This document shows, piece by piece, positions 47,126 through 56,916 of a stretch of 64,000 bases of DNA (position 1 is its first letter; the number at the start of each line of letters is the position of its first letter). The DNA lies in contig NZ_CP116338.1 in assembly GCF_028198145.1 (NCBI RefSeq), forward strand, positions 2,046,001 through 2,110,000, read 5' to 3'. This DNA comes from Microbacterium sp. nov. GSS16. Its GTDB lineage: Bacteria; Actinomycetota; Actinomycetes; Actinomycetales; Microbacteriaceae. The notes under the pieces are model-generated. The model had not been told where the DNA came from, searched no databases, and saw only the letters and a program-made list of their open reading frames with translations. The position numbers and the translations under genes are program-made.

Positions 47126-48321
47126 TGACGGCCCCCACCCAGGCGCCCGAGCTGGCGCCGCAGACGAACGCGCACATCGACCCGGCCGCCCAGGTCGCGA
47201 ACGCCGGCTTCGTGCCGGTGCAGACCCGCTCCGAGCGGCCCCGGTCGTTCGACCCCGAGGACTTCGGCGCGCCCACCGGGCGCGAGGTCAACTGGAAGCA
47301 CACGCCCGTCGCGCAGCTGAAGACGCTGTTCGATGTGGCAGGCGCGAGCGACGCCGTCACGTACACCTTCAGCCACGAGCAGTACGTGAGCGCCCCGCTC
47401 GCGCACGGAGCGTCCCCGCGCGGCGAGTTCTTCGTGCCGGAGGACGTCGTCTCGGCCGTGGCGTGGCAGGGGGCGGCTGAGGCCCTGCACCTCAGCATCC
47501 CCGCCGACGAAGAGGTCGCCGAGCCGATCATCGTCACGATCGACGGCCGCGGCGGCCGTGCCGACGCGCACATCGTGGTCGAGGCCGGACGCCACAGCGT
47601 CGCGACCGTGGTGCTGCAGCACAGCGGCACAGCCGAGTACGCGCAGAACGTCGAGATCATCGTGCGCGACGGCGCGAAGCTGAAGCTGGTCACCGTGCAG
47701 CGCTGGGAGGACGACGCGGTGCACGCGGCCGCCCACCAGGCGCGCGTCGACCGCGACGCAGAGCTCACGCACATCGTCGTCAGCCTCGGCGGCGGTGTCG
47801 TTCGGGTGAACCCCAACGTCGAGCTGGCCGGCACCGGATCGCATGGATACCTGTACGGTCTGTCGTTCGCCGACTCGGGGCAGCATCTCGAGAGCCAGGT
47901 GTACCTGCATCACAAGGGTGCGCACACGACCGGCGACGTGCTCTACAAGGGGGCCCTGCACGGCGAGAGCGCGCACAGTGTGTGGATCGGCGATGTGCTG
48001 ATCGGACCCGACGCGACCGGCACCGACTCCTACGAGGCGAACCGCAACCTGGTGCTCACCGAGGGCGCCCGCGCCGACTCGATCCCGAACCTCGAGATCC
48101 AGACCGGCGACATCGCCGGCGCCGGCCACGCCAGCGCCACGGGTCGCTTCGACGACGAGCAGCTGTTCTACCTGCAGGCGCGCGGCATCTCGGAGGAGGA
48201 GGCCCGTCGCCTCGTCGTGTTCGGCTTCCTCACCGAGGTCGTGCAGCGCATCGGCATCCCGTCGCTGCAGGACGAGCTGACCGCAGCCCTCGAGGCCGAG
48301 CTCGAGGCGGTGAGCAAGTGA
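47125..48321 (+). CDS. sufD: Fe-S cluster assembly protein SufD
   Basis: 398 residues, SufBD family: a variable N-terminus, the conserved beta-helix (about 130-340) and the C-terminal ATGRFDDEQLFYLQARGISEEEARRLV that matches SufB. It pairs with SufB and SufC. Start overlaps the sufB stop and the end overlaps the Rieske gene start (GTGA), so the three are translated together. Confidence 0.96.
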   Translation: MTAPTQAPELAPQTNAHIDPAAQVANAGFVPVQTRSERPRSFDPEDFGAPTGREVNWKHTPVAQLKTLFDVAGASDAVTYTFSHEQYVSAPLAHGASPRGEFFVPEDVVSAVAWQGAAEALHLSIPADEEVAEPIIVTIDGRGGRADAHIVVEAGRHSVATVVLQHSGTAEYAQNVEIIVRDGAKLKLVTVQRWEDDAVHAAAHQARVDRDAELTHIVVSLGGGVVRVNPNVELAGTGSHGYLYGLSFADSGQHLESQVYLHHKGAHTTGDVLYKGALHGESAHSVWIGDVLIGPDATGTDSYEANRNLVLTEGARADSIPNLEIQTGDIAGAGHASATGRFDDEQLFYLQARGISEEEARRLVVFGFLTEVVQRIGIPSLQDELTAALEAELEAVSK

Positions 48322-48644
48322 GCGCACAGCGCGCCTGCAGCGTCAGCGAGCTCGAGCAGGACACGCCCCTGCGCGTCGAGCTCGACGGCATCGCGATCTC
48401 GATCGTGAAGGACGGCGACGACCAGATCCACGCGATCGGCGACCGCTGCACGCACGGCGACATCTCGCTGTCCGAGGGGTTCGTGGAAGGCAAGACGCTG
48501 GAGTGCTGGGCCCACGGCTCGGCGTTCTCGCTCGAGACCGGCCGCCCCCTCAACCTCCCCGCTTACGAGCCCGTCCCCGTCTTCGTCGTAGAGATCGACG
48601 GCGACGACGTGCTCATCGACCCCTCTGTCACTAAGGAAGTCTGA
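48318..48644 (+). CDS. Rieske [2Fe-2S] ferredoxin in the suf operon
   Basis: 108 residues. The Rieske ligands are seen as RCTHGD and ECWAHGS, that is C-X-H then C-X2-H, 17 residues apart. There is no membrane segment, so it is a soluble ferredoxin like those of dioxygenases. Rieske ferredoxins are a regular member of actinobacterial suf operons, between sufD and sufC. A role as electron donor for cluster assembly is likely but not shown. The GTG overlaps the sufD stop; sufC starts directly after the TGA. Confidence 0.94.
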   Translation: MSAQRACSVSELEQDTPLRVELDGIAISIVKDGDDQIHAIGDRCTHGDISLSEGFVEGKTLECWAHGSAFSLETGRPLNLPAYEPVPVFVVEIDGDDVLIDPSVTKEV

Positions 48645-49415
<771 letters not shown>

Positions 49416-49424
49416 GCTGAGAGC

Positions 49425-49754
49425 ATGACCGCGACGCTCACTCCCGAGAAGTTCGACGAGGTCACCGAGGCTCTGAAGGACGTCATGGACCCGGAGCTCG
49501 GGATCAACGTCGTCGACCTCGGCCTGATCTACGATCTGTCCTGGGACGACGAGAACGACGCGCTGGTCATCCACATGACGCTGACCAGCGCCGGATGCCC
49601 GCTGACCGACGTTCTCGAGGAGCAGACCGCCCAGGCGCTGGACTCTGTGGTCGACCAGTTCCGGATCAACTGGGTCTGGATGCCGCCGTGGGGTCCGGAG
49701 CGGATCACCGACGACGGCCGCGACATGATGCGTGCCCTTGGGTTCGCGATCTGA
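49425..49754 (+). CDS. MIP18 (DUF59) family metal-sulfur cluster assembly factor
   Basis: 109 residues. The family motif DPELGINVVDLGLIYD is followed by the conserved Cys in TSAGCPLTDVLEE. It acts late in Fe-S maturation (the SufT/PaaD group). It lies 9 bp after sufC. A -10 box overlapping the sufC stop gives an alternative leaderless start at this ATG. The next gene, a PLP C-S lyase, starts 2 bp after its stop. Confidence 0.95.
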   Translation: MTATLTPEKFDEVTEALKDVMDPELGINVVDLGLIYDLSWDDENDALVIHMTLTSAGCPLTDVLEEQTAQALDSVVDQFRINWVWMPPWGPERITDDGRDMMRALGFAI

Positions 49755-49755
49755 C

Positions 49756-50949
49756 GTGACGGCGGACGTCGTCGCTCTTCCCCTGGCGGAGCTGCGGCAG
49801 CGCACGAGCGAGAAGTGGCGGGAGTACCCGGAAGGGGTGCTCCCGCTCTTCGTCGCCGAGACCGACTTCGCGCTCGCCCCCGAGATCACCAAGGCGCTCG
49901 AACGCGCCGTGCGGGTGGGGGACACCGGCTATGTCGCCTCCAGGACGCCGCTCGCGACGGCCTACTCGGCGTTCGCCGAGCGACGCTTCGGCTGGGCACC
50001 CGATCCGGCAGGCATGCGCAGCACCGCCGACGTGAGCATGGGCATCGTCGAGATCCTCCGTCGGACCATCGCTCCCGGCGAGAGGGTGATCGTCAACCCG
50101 CCGGTGTACCCGCCGTTCTTCGAGCTCGTCGAAGAGGCCGGTGGCGTCGTCGAGCGCGTGCCTCTGCGCGACACCGGCGAGGCGTGGCAGCTCGATCTCG
50201 ACGCGATCGAAGCGGCGCTGGCAGCCGGGGCGAAGGCGGTGCTGCTGTGCAACCCGCACAACCCGACCGGGACGGTGCACTCCGCCACGACCCTGCGCGC
50301 CCTCGCCGAGATCGCGGCCGCGCACGGCGCGACGGTGGTGTCGGACGAGATCCATGCGCCACTCGCACAGCCTGATGCCGGATACATGCCGTTCCTCGCC
50401 GCAGGAGACGCGGCGAGGGAAGTAGGGTACGCCGTGGTCAGTGCCAGCAAGGCGTTCAATCTGGCCGGATTGAAGTGCGCGCTGATGGTCGCCGCGAGTG
50501 ACAGGACCCGACGCGTGCTGCGGGAGATGCCGGTCGAGGTCGAGTGGCGCACCGGTCAGTTCGGTCTGATAGCGGCCGTCGCCGCATTCGCCCCCGAGAG
50601 CGACGCCTGGCTTGACGCGCTGCTGCGCACGCTCGACGAGAACCGACGTCTGCTCGGCGCGCTGCTGGCCGAGCAGCTGCCCGGCGCGCGCTACCGGATG
50701 CCGGACGCCGGCTATCTCGCCTGGATCGACCTCACCGACCTGGGGTGGGGGCCGAACCCCGCTCGACGCATCCTGCGGGAGGCGGAGGTCGCGCTGCACT
50801 TCGGTCCGGCGTTCGGTGCGGAGGGGGCAGGGCACGTCCGGCTCAACTTCGGCACGAGCCCGGAGATCATCACCGAGGCCGTCGCGCGGATGGGCGCGCT
50901 CCGCATCGGCTCGCGGGCGGAACATCCCACCCCCGAGGCGGAGGCGTGA
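49756..50949 (+). CDS. MalY/PatB family PLP-dependent C-S lyase/aminotransferase
   Basis: 397 residues, fold type I aminotransferase. PLP-binding Lys is in VVSASKAFNLAGLKCA, with CNPHNPTGTVHS and VSDEIHAPL (Asp and nearby ligands), exactly the MalY/PatB pattern. Members cleave cystathionine or other thioethers (cystathionine beta-lyase) and some also act as aminotransferases. It is not SufS, which belongs to a different class. The GTG at 49756 is 2 bp after the MIP18 gene and overlaps the MFS gene at its end (GTGA), so it may be expressed with the suf genes. Substrate unproven. Confidence 0.9.
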   Translation: MTADVVALPLAELRQRTSEKWREYPEGVLPLFVAETDFALAPEITKALERAVRVGDTGYVASRTPLATAYSAFAERRFGWAPDPAGMRSTADVSMGIVEILRRTIAPGERVIVNPPVYPPFFELVEEAGGVVERVPLRDTGEAWQLDLDAIEAALAAGAKAVLLCNPHNPTGTVHSATTLRALAEIAAAHGATVVSDEIHAPLAQPDAGYMPFLAAGDAAREVGYAVVSASKAFNLAGLKCALMVAASDRTRRVLREMPVEVEWRTGQFGLIAAVAAFAPESDAWLDALLRTLDENRRLLGALLAEQLPGARYRMPDAGYLAWIDLTDLGWGPNPARRILREAEVALHFGPAFGAEGAGHVRLNFGTSPEIITEAVARMGALRIGSRAEHPTPEAEA

Positions 50950-52364
50950 CCGAGAGAGCTCCGGCCGCGACGATCTGGGATGCCACCCGCCTCGGGATCA
51001 CGATCGGCTCGGTCGTGCTCATCTTCCTCGCCGCGATCGAGGCACTCGCCGTCACCACGGTGATGCCGGTGGTGAGCGTCGACCTGCACGGCGAGGCGCT
51101 CTACGCGGTCGCGTTCTCGGGCACGCTCGCCACCAGCGTCATCGGCATGGTGGCCGCCGGAACCTGGAGTGACCGCGCGGGGCCACGCGCCGCGCTGTAC
51201 ACGGCGGTCGCGCTGTTCCTGGCCGGGCTGATCGTCTCCGGGATCGCCCCCGACATGCACACCTTCCTCGTCGGCCGTCTCATCCAAGGGCTCGGCGCGG
51301 GCGGTCAGACGGTCGCGCTGTACGTCGTGGTCGCGCGGGTGTATCCACCGCACCTGCATGGGCGGATCTTCGCCGCGTATGCCGCAGCCTGGGTCGTCCC
51401 ATCGATGATCGGGCCGTTCCTGGCTGGGCTCGTCACCGAGCTGCTGCCCTGGCGCTGGACCTTCCTCGGAGTCGCGGTGCTCACCGCAGCGGCATTCGTG
51501 CTCGTCGCGGAGCGCCTGCGCGACGTATCGCTGGAGGCCGACGCGGTGGAGACGGGCGACCCTGACGCGGTGCCGGATGCCCGTGTGGCCGAGACCGCGA
51601 ACGCGGCACCCGCGCCGGGTTCGTTCGCAGCGCGCATGCTGCTGGCCGTCGTCGTGGCGGTGTGCGCGGTGGGGGTCGGGTTCACCGTGGAGCTGCCGTT
51701 CCCGATCGGAGGGCCACTGGCCCTGGTCGGCATCATCGTGATCGGCATCGCCCTGCTGCCGCTGCTGCCAGGGCGCACTCTGCGTGCGGCACCGGGCCTG
51801 CCGAGCGTCGTGCTGACCCGCGGACTCATCGCTGGGGCGTTCTTCGCGGCCGAGGCGTACATCCCGAAGCTGCTGATGGATGAGCACGACTTCTCGCCGT
51901 CCATCGCCGGCCTGGCACTGACACTGGCGGCTCTCGGCTGGTCAGGCGCATCCGCCGTGCAGGGCCGGTGGGGAGACCGTCTCGGCAGTCGGCGCATCAT
52001 GCTCATCACGTTCACCCTCCTCATCTCGGCACTCGCCGGCATCCTGTCCGTCGTGCTCGTCTGGCCTGCGCCCTGGATCGTCGTGGTCGGGTGGGGCCTC
52101 GCGGGGGCGGGGATGGGCCTGCTCTATCCCCGGCTGACGGTGCTCACCCTGGCCTACTCGACGACTCGCGACGAGGGGTTCAATTCGTCGGCGCTGTCGA
52201 TCTCGGATGCCACCGGATCCGCCCTCGCGGTGGCCGTCGCCGGTCTTGGCTTCGTCGCCCTTCCGCTGTTGGGCAGCGGCTTCGCGAGCGTGTACGCGTT
52301 CGCTGCTGCCTGCACCGTGGCCGCTCTGCTGCCCGGTCTGCAAATGGGGGATCCGGTGCGCTGA
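50946..52364 (+). CDS. MFS transporter
   Basis: 472 residues with about 14 hydrophobic segments, as in the drug-H+ antiporter 14-TM group. The early TTVMPVVSVDLHGEALYAVAFS and the loop WSDRAGPRAALY are typical. A polar stretch of about 20 residues in the middle loop (ADAVETGDPDAVPDARV) is unlike the membrane core. Substrate unknown; exporters of drugs or metabolites are likely. GTG start overlaps the upstream gene, so co-translated. No other gene follows closely. Confidence 0.87.
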   Translation: MTERAPAATIWDATRLGITIGSVVLIFLAAIEALAVTTVMPVVSVDLHGEALYAVAFSGTLATSVIGMVAAGTWSDRAGPRAALYTAVALFLAGLIVSGIAPDMHTFLVGRLIQGLGAGGQTVALYVVVARVYPPHLHGRIFAAYAAAWVVPSMIGPFLAGLVTELLPWRWTFLGVAVLTAAAFVLVAERLRDVSLEADAVETGDPDAVPDARVAETANAAPAPGSFAARMLLAVVVAVCAVGVGFTVELPFPIGGPLALVGIIVIGIALLPLLPGRTLRAAPGLPSVVLTRGLIAGAFFAAEAYIPKLLMDEHDFSPSIAGLALTLAALGWSGASAVQGRWGDRLGSRRIMLITFTLLISALAGILSVVLVWPAPWIVVVGWGLAGAGMGLLYPRLTVLTLAYSTTRDEGFNSSALSISDATGSALAVAVAGLGFVALPLLGSGFASVYAFAAACTVAALLPGLQMGDPVR

Positions 52365-52454
52365 CGGTCGTCTGTCCGACAAGATCCGCGCCCGCACACT
52401 GTAGGTGTCGTCCAGGGCCGACAGCGATGTGCTCAATACTGTGGGAATCGACAA

Positions 52455-52480
52455 CACGAATGCCGTTTCGTGCACATAAT
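52455..52480 (+). promoter_or_regulatory. bioY promoter with inverted-repeat operator
   Basis: CACGAA (52455-52460), a 6-nt spacer, then TTCGTG (52467-52472) form a perfect inverted repeat just before a -10-like CATAAT (52475-52480). The repeat would cover the -35/-10 spacer, the usual place for a repressor. Biotin genes in actinobacteria are often controlled by a TetR-type BioQ or by BirA-like proteins; which regulator acts here is unknown. Confidence 0.55.
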
Positions 52481-52500
52481 CCACGACCATCGGAGGATCG

Positions 52501-53103
52501 ATGACTCCAGACCGCCGTCCACTCAGCGCTGATCTCGCGCGTATCGCCGTCTTCGCCGCTCTGGTGATCGTGCTCGGCACGGTCATGGTGCCGCTGCCGA
52601 GCGGAGTTCCGATCACAGGCCAGACGCTGGGTGTCATGCTCGCCGGACTCGTGCTGGGCGCGCGACGCGCCCCGCTCTCGATCCTGCTCGTGCTGGCGCT
52701 CGCGGCGATCGGACTGCCGGTGCTCGCCGGGGGCCGCGGAGGCCTGGGCGCCTTCGTAGGACCGACCGCCGGGTACATGCTGGGCTGGGTGGCGGGGGCG
52801 ATGCTGATCGGCCTGATCGCGCACAGCGGGCGCTTCACCTGGTGGCGTGCGGCCGGCGGCGCCCTCATCGGCGGTATCCTCGTCGTCTACCTTTTCGGCG
52901 TTCCGGTGCAGGCCGCGGTCACCGGGGTGCCGCTGGATGTGACGGCACTGTCGACCATCGCCTTCCTGCCCGGCGATCTGCTCAAGGCGGCGCTCGCGAC
53001 TGTGCTCGCCGTCGCCCTGCACCGCGCCTATCCGCGCGCCTTTCCGGTCAGCGCGGGCGCGCACGGCCGCGCGGTCCGGACCGGTGCCGTGCCGGCGCAG
53101 TGA
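52501..53103 (+). CDS. bioY: biotin ECF transporter S component BioY
   Basis: 200 residues with about six membrane segments. BioY signatures are PSGVPITGQTLGVMLAGLVLGARRA and GGRGGLGAFVGPTAGYMLGW. It binds biotin with high affinity and works with the EcfA and EcfT proteins encoded next. The ATG has CGGAGGA upstream. It overlaps the ATPase gene by 4 bp, giving a complete bioYMN-type operon. Confidence 0.96.
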   Translation: MTPDRRPLSADLARIAVFAALVIVLGTVMVPLPSGVPITGQTLGVMLAGLVLGARRAPLSILLVLALAAIGLPVLAGGRGGLGAFVGPTAGYMLGWVAGAMLIGLIAHSGRFTWWRAAGGALIGGILVVYLFGVPVQAAVTGVPLDVTALSTIAFLPGDLLKAALATVLAVALHRAYPRAFPVSAGAHGRAVRTGAVPAQ

Positions 53104-53780
53104 CCCGCGCCCACGTCGCGTTCGACGACGTGTCCTACGAGGTCGACGGTGTTCCGATCCTGACGGGTGTCACGACGGCACTGGCCGCCCGGCGCACAGC
53201 GGTGATCGGCGCGAACGGCTCAGGCAAGTCGACCTTCGCCCGCATGATCAACGGACTGCGTCAGCCCACGTCGGGGGCCGTGCGCGTTCTGGGGCTCGAC
53301 CCTGCCGCCGAGGCGACGCGCGTGCGCTCGCGCGTCGGCTTCGTGGTCACCAACCCCGAGGCGCAGATCCTCATGCCGACGCCCGCCGAGGATCTGGCGC
53401 TCTCCCTCGCGTCCGTGCCGCGTGCGATGCGCGCGGCACGGGTCGAGCGGATCCTCGACGAGTACGGGCTCGCGGGTCGCGGCGATCAGCCGGTGTCCGA
53501 GCTCTCCGGCGGCCAGCGACAGCTGCTGGCGCTGGCGGCGGTGCTGTGCACAGAGCCGCAGCTCGTCGTCGCCGATGAGCCGACGACGCTGCTCGATCTG
53601 CGCAACGCCCGCCGGATCGCCGATCTGCTTCTGACCCTCGCGGTGCCCGTCGTGATCGTCACGCACGACCTCGAGCTGGCAGCGCGCTGTGACGAAGCAG
53701 TGCTCTTCGACGGAGGGCGGCTCGTCGCCGAGGGGGAGCCCAGGGGCGTGATCGAGACCTACCGCCGGGTCAGCTCGTGA
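53100..53780 (+). CDS. bioM: biotin ECF transporter ATPase (BioM/EcfA type)
   Basis: 226 residues, one ABC cassette: Walker A GANGSGKST, signature LSGGQRQLL, Walker B VVADEPTTLLDL and switch VTHDLE. The Q-loop is in VTNPEAQILMP, typical of ECF-type ATPases. Start is a GTG overlapping the bioY stop; the longer frame is inside bioY. It powers biotin uptake with BioN. A single ATPase gene means a homodimer, unlike the paired EcfA/EcfA' systems. Confidence 0.94.
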   Translation: MTRAHVAFDDVSYEVDGVPILTGVTTALAARRTAVIGANGSGKSTFARMINGLRQPTSGAVRVLGLDPAAEATRVRSRVGFVVTNPEAQILMPTPAEDLALSLASVPRAMRAARVERILDEYGLAGRGDQPVSELSGGQRQLLALAAVLCTEPQLVVADEPTTLLDLRNARRIADLLLTLAVPVVIVTHDLELAARCDEAVLFDGGRLVAEGEPRGVIETYRRVSS

Positions 53781-54373
53781 TCTCGCTGTACCGGCCCGGC
53801 GACAGCATCCTGCATCGGGTCTCTGCCGGGTGGAAGCTGCTGGGCCTTGCGACCAGCGCTCTGGCCATCTCGATCGCGCGCCCGGGGACGACCTGCACGC
53901 TGGTGCTGCTCGGGGCAGCCTCGCTGGTGCTGCTCGCCGCCGGTGCGAAGGTGCCGGATCTGCTCCTCGTGTGGTGGCGTCTGCGCTGGCTCATCATCGT
54001 GCTGGGCGGCGCACTCGTCGTCTTCGTCAGCGTCGCCGCGGCCGTGCAGAACACCGGACGCGTGGTGGCGCTGCTGCTGCTCGCCGAGGCTCTGACGAGA
54101 ACCACGAAGACGAGCGATCTGCTCGACGTGCTGCGCACGCTGTTCCGGCCGCTGCGTGTGTTCGGCATCGATCCCGGCACACCGGCCCTGGCGGTCTCGC
54201 TGACGATCGCGATGGTGCCGGTGCTCGCGGGCCTTCTCGAGCAGGTGCGTGACGCGCAGCGCGCCAGGGGAGTGCGGCTCGCAGCGCGAGCAGCCGTGCC
54301 GCTGCTCGTGCTCGCGATGAAGCACGCGGATGACGTCGGCGATGCGCTCACGGCTCGGGGGCTCGGCCGCTGA
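53777..54373 (+). CDS. bioN: biotin ECF transporter transmembrane component (BioN/EcfT type)
   Basis: 198 residues with four to five hydrophobic segments. The two Ala-Arg-Gly motifs that dock on the ATPase are clear: DAQRARG and DALTARG near the C-terminus. The GTG start overlaps the ATPase stop (GTGA). It closes the bioYMN unit; no biotin biosynthesis gene is adjacent, so the strain may rely on uptake, though genes elsewhere cannot be excluded. Confidence 0.93.
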   Translation: MISLYRPGDSILHRVSAGWKLLGLATSALAISIARPGTTCTLVLLGAASLVLLAAGAKVPDLLLVWWRLRWLIIVLGGALVVFVSVAAAVQNTGRVVALLLLAEALTRTTKTSDLLDVLRTLFRPLRVFGIDPGTPALAVSLTIAMVPVLAGLLEQVRDAQRARGVRLAARAAVPLLVLAMKHADDVGDALTARGLGR

Positions 54374-54435
54374 CATCGCCGACGCCGCCGTCGACGTCGT
54401 GCTCACCCTGAAAGGGCCCCGAGCCGCCCGCGAAC

Positions 54436-54441
54436 TATACT
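54436..54441 (+). promoter_or_regulatory. -10 box for the ABC-F gene
   Basis: TATACT, close to the consensus TATAAT, 47 nt before the GTG at 54489. It lies 62 bp after the bioN stop. A CTGAAA at 54408 is too far (22 bp) to be a good -35. Confidence 0.5.
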
Positions 54442-54488
54442 GGGAGGCTGGCCCTTCGGCCGCTTCCCCCCAACGAACGGATACCGCT

Positions 54489-56087
54489 GTGCTCGCCGTG
54501 CATGACCTCGAGATCCGCGTCGGAGCACGCGTGCTCATGTCGGACGTGTCGTTCCGGGTCGCCGCGGGCGACAAGATCGGCCTCGTCGGACGCAACGGCG
54601 CCGGCAAGACCACGCTCACCAAGGTGCTCGCCGGTGACGTCCTCGCCTCCGAGGGCAAGGTCACGCGCTCGGGTGAGATCGGCTACCTCCCGCAGGATCC
54701 GCGCATCGGCGACCCCGAGATGCTCGCCAGGACGCGCATCCTGGATGCGCGCGGGCTCGGGACCATCCAATTGGGCATCGCCACGGCGTCGCACGACATG
54801 GCATCCGACGACCCCAAGATCGCCGAGCGCGCCATGCGGAAGTTCGCCAATCTGACCGAGCGCTTCGAGGCGCTGGGTGGTTACGCGGCCGAGGCCGAGG
54901 CGGCATCCATCGCGAACAACCTCTCGCTGCCCGACCGCATCCTCGACCAGCCGCTGAGCACCCTCTCGGGTGGGCAGCGGCGCCGGATCGAGCTCGCGCG
55001 CATCCTGTTCTCCGACGCCGACACCATGATCCTCGACGAGCCGACCAACCACCTCGACGCCGACAGCGTCGTCTGGCTGCGCGAGTTCCTGAAGAACTAC
55101 AAGGGCGGGCTCATCGTGATCAGTCACGACGTGGAGCTCGTCGGCGAGACGGTCAACCGGGTGTTCTACCTCGACGCGAACCGTCAGGTCATCGACATCT
55201 ACAACATGAACTGGAAGAACTACCTGCGCCAGCGGGTGGCCGATGAGGAGCGCCGGAAGAAGGAGCGCGCGAACGCCGAGAAGAAGGCGACCCAGCTGCA
55301 GCTTCAGGCGGCGCGATTCGGCGCCAAGGCGTCGAAGGCGGCCGCCGCGCACCAGATGGTGGCGCGAGCCGAGAAGCTGCTGTCCGGCCTCGACGAGGTG
55401 CGCCAGGTCGATCGGGTCGCCAAGCTGCGATTCCCCAAGCCCGCACCGTGCGGGAAGACCCCGCTGATGGCATCCGGCCTGTCCAAGTCGTACGGCTCGC
55501 TCGAGATCTTCACCGACGTCGATCTCGCGATCGACCGGGGCTCGAAGGTCGTCGTGCTCGGGCTCAACGGCGCGGGCAAGACGACGCTGCTGCGTCTGCT
55601 CGCCGGGGTCGACCAGCCCGACACCGGTCAGCTCGAGCCCGGCCACGGACTGAAGATCGGCTACTACGCCCAGGAGCACGAGAACCTCGACGTGAAGCGG
55701 TCGGTGCTCGAGAACATGATCTCCGCCGCTCCTGATCTGAACGAGACCGAGGCGCGCAAGGTGCTCGGTTCGTTCCTCTTCACCGGCGATGACGTGCACA
55801 AGCCCGCCGGCGTTCTCTCCGGCGGCGAGAAGACGCGTCTGTCGCTGGCGACGCTCGTCGTCTCGGCGGCCAACATGCTGCTTCTCGACGAGCCGACGAA
55901 CAACCTCGACCCCGCCTCCCGCGAGGAGATCCTGGGGGCCCTGGCTCACTACGAGGGTGCTGTCGTGCTCGTCTCGCACGACCCGGGAGCGGTCGCATCG
56001 CTCAACCCCGAGCGGGTGCTGATCCTGCCCGACGGCGTCGAGGACATCTGGAGCAAGGAGTATCAGGACCTCATCGAGCTCGCCTGA
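54489..56087 (+). CDS. ABC-F family ATPase (ribosome-associated)
   Basis: 532 residues with two cassettes: Walker A GRNGAGKTT and GLNGAGKTT, signatures LSGGQRRRIEL and LSGGEKTRLSL, DEPTNHLD and DEPTNNLD. Between them is a basic linker (RKKERANAEKKATQL, with KASKAAAAHQM) that in ABC-F proteins reaches the ribosomal P site. There are no membrane segments. Members act in translation (EttA/Uup) or antibiotic resistance; this one looks like a housekeeping type. I use the GTG at 54489; the frame extends upstream but a strong -10 box at 54436 makes a start earlier than about 54450 unlikely. Confidence 0.92.
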   Translation: MLAVHDLEIRVGARVLMSDVSFRVAAGDKIGLVGRNGAGKTTLTKVLAGDVLASEGKVTRSGEIGYLPQDPRIGDPEMLARTRILDARGLGTIQLGIATASHDMASDDPKIAERAMRKFANLTERFEALGGYAAEAEAASIANNLSLPDRILDQPLSTLSGGQRRRIELARILFSDADTMILDEPTNHLDADSVVWLREFLKNYKGGLIVISHDVELVGETVNRVFYLDANRQVIDIYNMNWKNYLRQRVADEERRKKERANAEKKATQLQLQAARFGAKASKAAAAHQMVARAEKLLSGLDEVRQVDRVAKLRFPKPAPCGKTPLMASGLSKSYGSLEIFTDVDLAIDRGSKVVVLGLNGAGKTTLLRLLAGVDQPDTGQLEPGHGLKIGYYAQEHENLDVKRSVLENMISAAPDLNETEARKVLGSFLFTGDDVHKPAGVLSGGEKTRLSLATLVVSAANMLLLDEPTNNLDPASREEILGALAHYEGAVVLVSHDPGAVASLNPERVLILPDGVEDIWSKEYQDLIELA

Positions 56088-56106
56088 GCCCTGATGATCA
56101 CCGGTC

Positions 56107-56916
56107 TCAGCGTGCCGCGGAGTCCAGCAGTGCGTCCTCGTCAGCGGCGTCCCGATCGCGGCGGCGAGGCCGGCGGGACGGCAGTTCGCCGGCATCCTCC
56201 TTCGCCTTCACGATCTCGATGCGGATGACGTAGCCGATGAACGCGAACCCCATCACGGCGAACAGGATCCACTGGATCGCGTACGACAGGTGCGGGCCCG
56301 GATCATCGGTGGGGGAGGCGAACCCACCCAAGGCGGAAGCCGCGGCAGGATCCTCCGAGACGAGCTGCCCGTAGGCGCTCGTAACCAGCGACGCATCCAC
56401 TCGGTCGGCGATCGTCGGCAGGTGGATCGTGGGCACCTGTCCTTCCGGCGCGCTGCGACCCGACGACGGAAGCCGCTCACCGGCGCGCAGGCGCACCACC
56501 ACAGTGCTCTCTCCCTCGGGGGGCGCGGGCACCGTCTTGGGCACAGTGTCCTCGCCGGGCGAGATCCAGCCGCGATCCACCAGCAGCACCACACCGCTCT
56601 CGTCACGGAAGGGCACGAGCACCTCGAACGCGCTCGTGCCGCCGTGCGGTCTGTTCCTCACGAGCAGCTGCTCGTCGGCGAGGTACTCACCGACGAGCAG
56701 CACCGGATGCCATTCGTCGGCCGGCGCGAGCGCCCGCCCGTCGCCGAGCAGGTCCGCGACGGGCACGGGCTGCGCGTCGTAGTTCCGCTCGACCAGTGAG
56801 ATCTGCGCGGCGCGCGACTCGTTGCGGTCGAACTGCCACTGCGACAGGAAAGCGCACGCGATCGCGAAGCCGATCGCGACGAGCAGGTACACGCCCCAGC
56901 GCATCAGTCGGCTCAC
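56107..56916 (-). CDS. SURF1 family cytochrome oxidase assembly protein
   Basis: 269 residues. It has two membrane segments (about 8-25 and 222-240) and an extracytoplasmic domain between them, with SQWQFDR, EYLADEQLLVRNRP and VLLVDRGWISPG, motifs shared with SURF1/Shy1. It aids heme A insertion into cytochrome c oxidase, which fits ctaA and ctaB elsewhere in the window. The GTG at 56916 overlaps the end of the small upstream gene; the frame upstream is an artefact. The C-terminal tail is basic. Confidence 0.92.
   Translation of the reverse strand: MSRLMRWGVYLLVAIGFAIACAFLSQWQFDRNESRAAQISLVERNYDAQPVPVADLLGDGRALAPADEWHPVLLVGEYLADEQLLVRNRPHGGTSAFEVLVPFRDESGVVLLVDRGWISPGEDTVPKTVPAPPEGESTVVVRLRAGERLPSSGRSAPEGQVPTIHLPTIADRVDASLVTSAYGQLVSEDPAAASALGGFASPTDDPGPHLSYAIQWILFAVMGFAFIGYVIRIEIVKAKEDAGELPSRRPRRRDRDAADEDALLDSAAR

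Noticed and set aside
49756..50949. SufS cysteine desulfurase
   Set aside because: The motifs (SASKAFNLAGLKCA, NPHNPTG) are those of the MalY/PatB aminotransferase class, not the SufS/NifS class V family.
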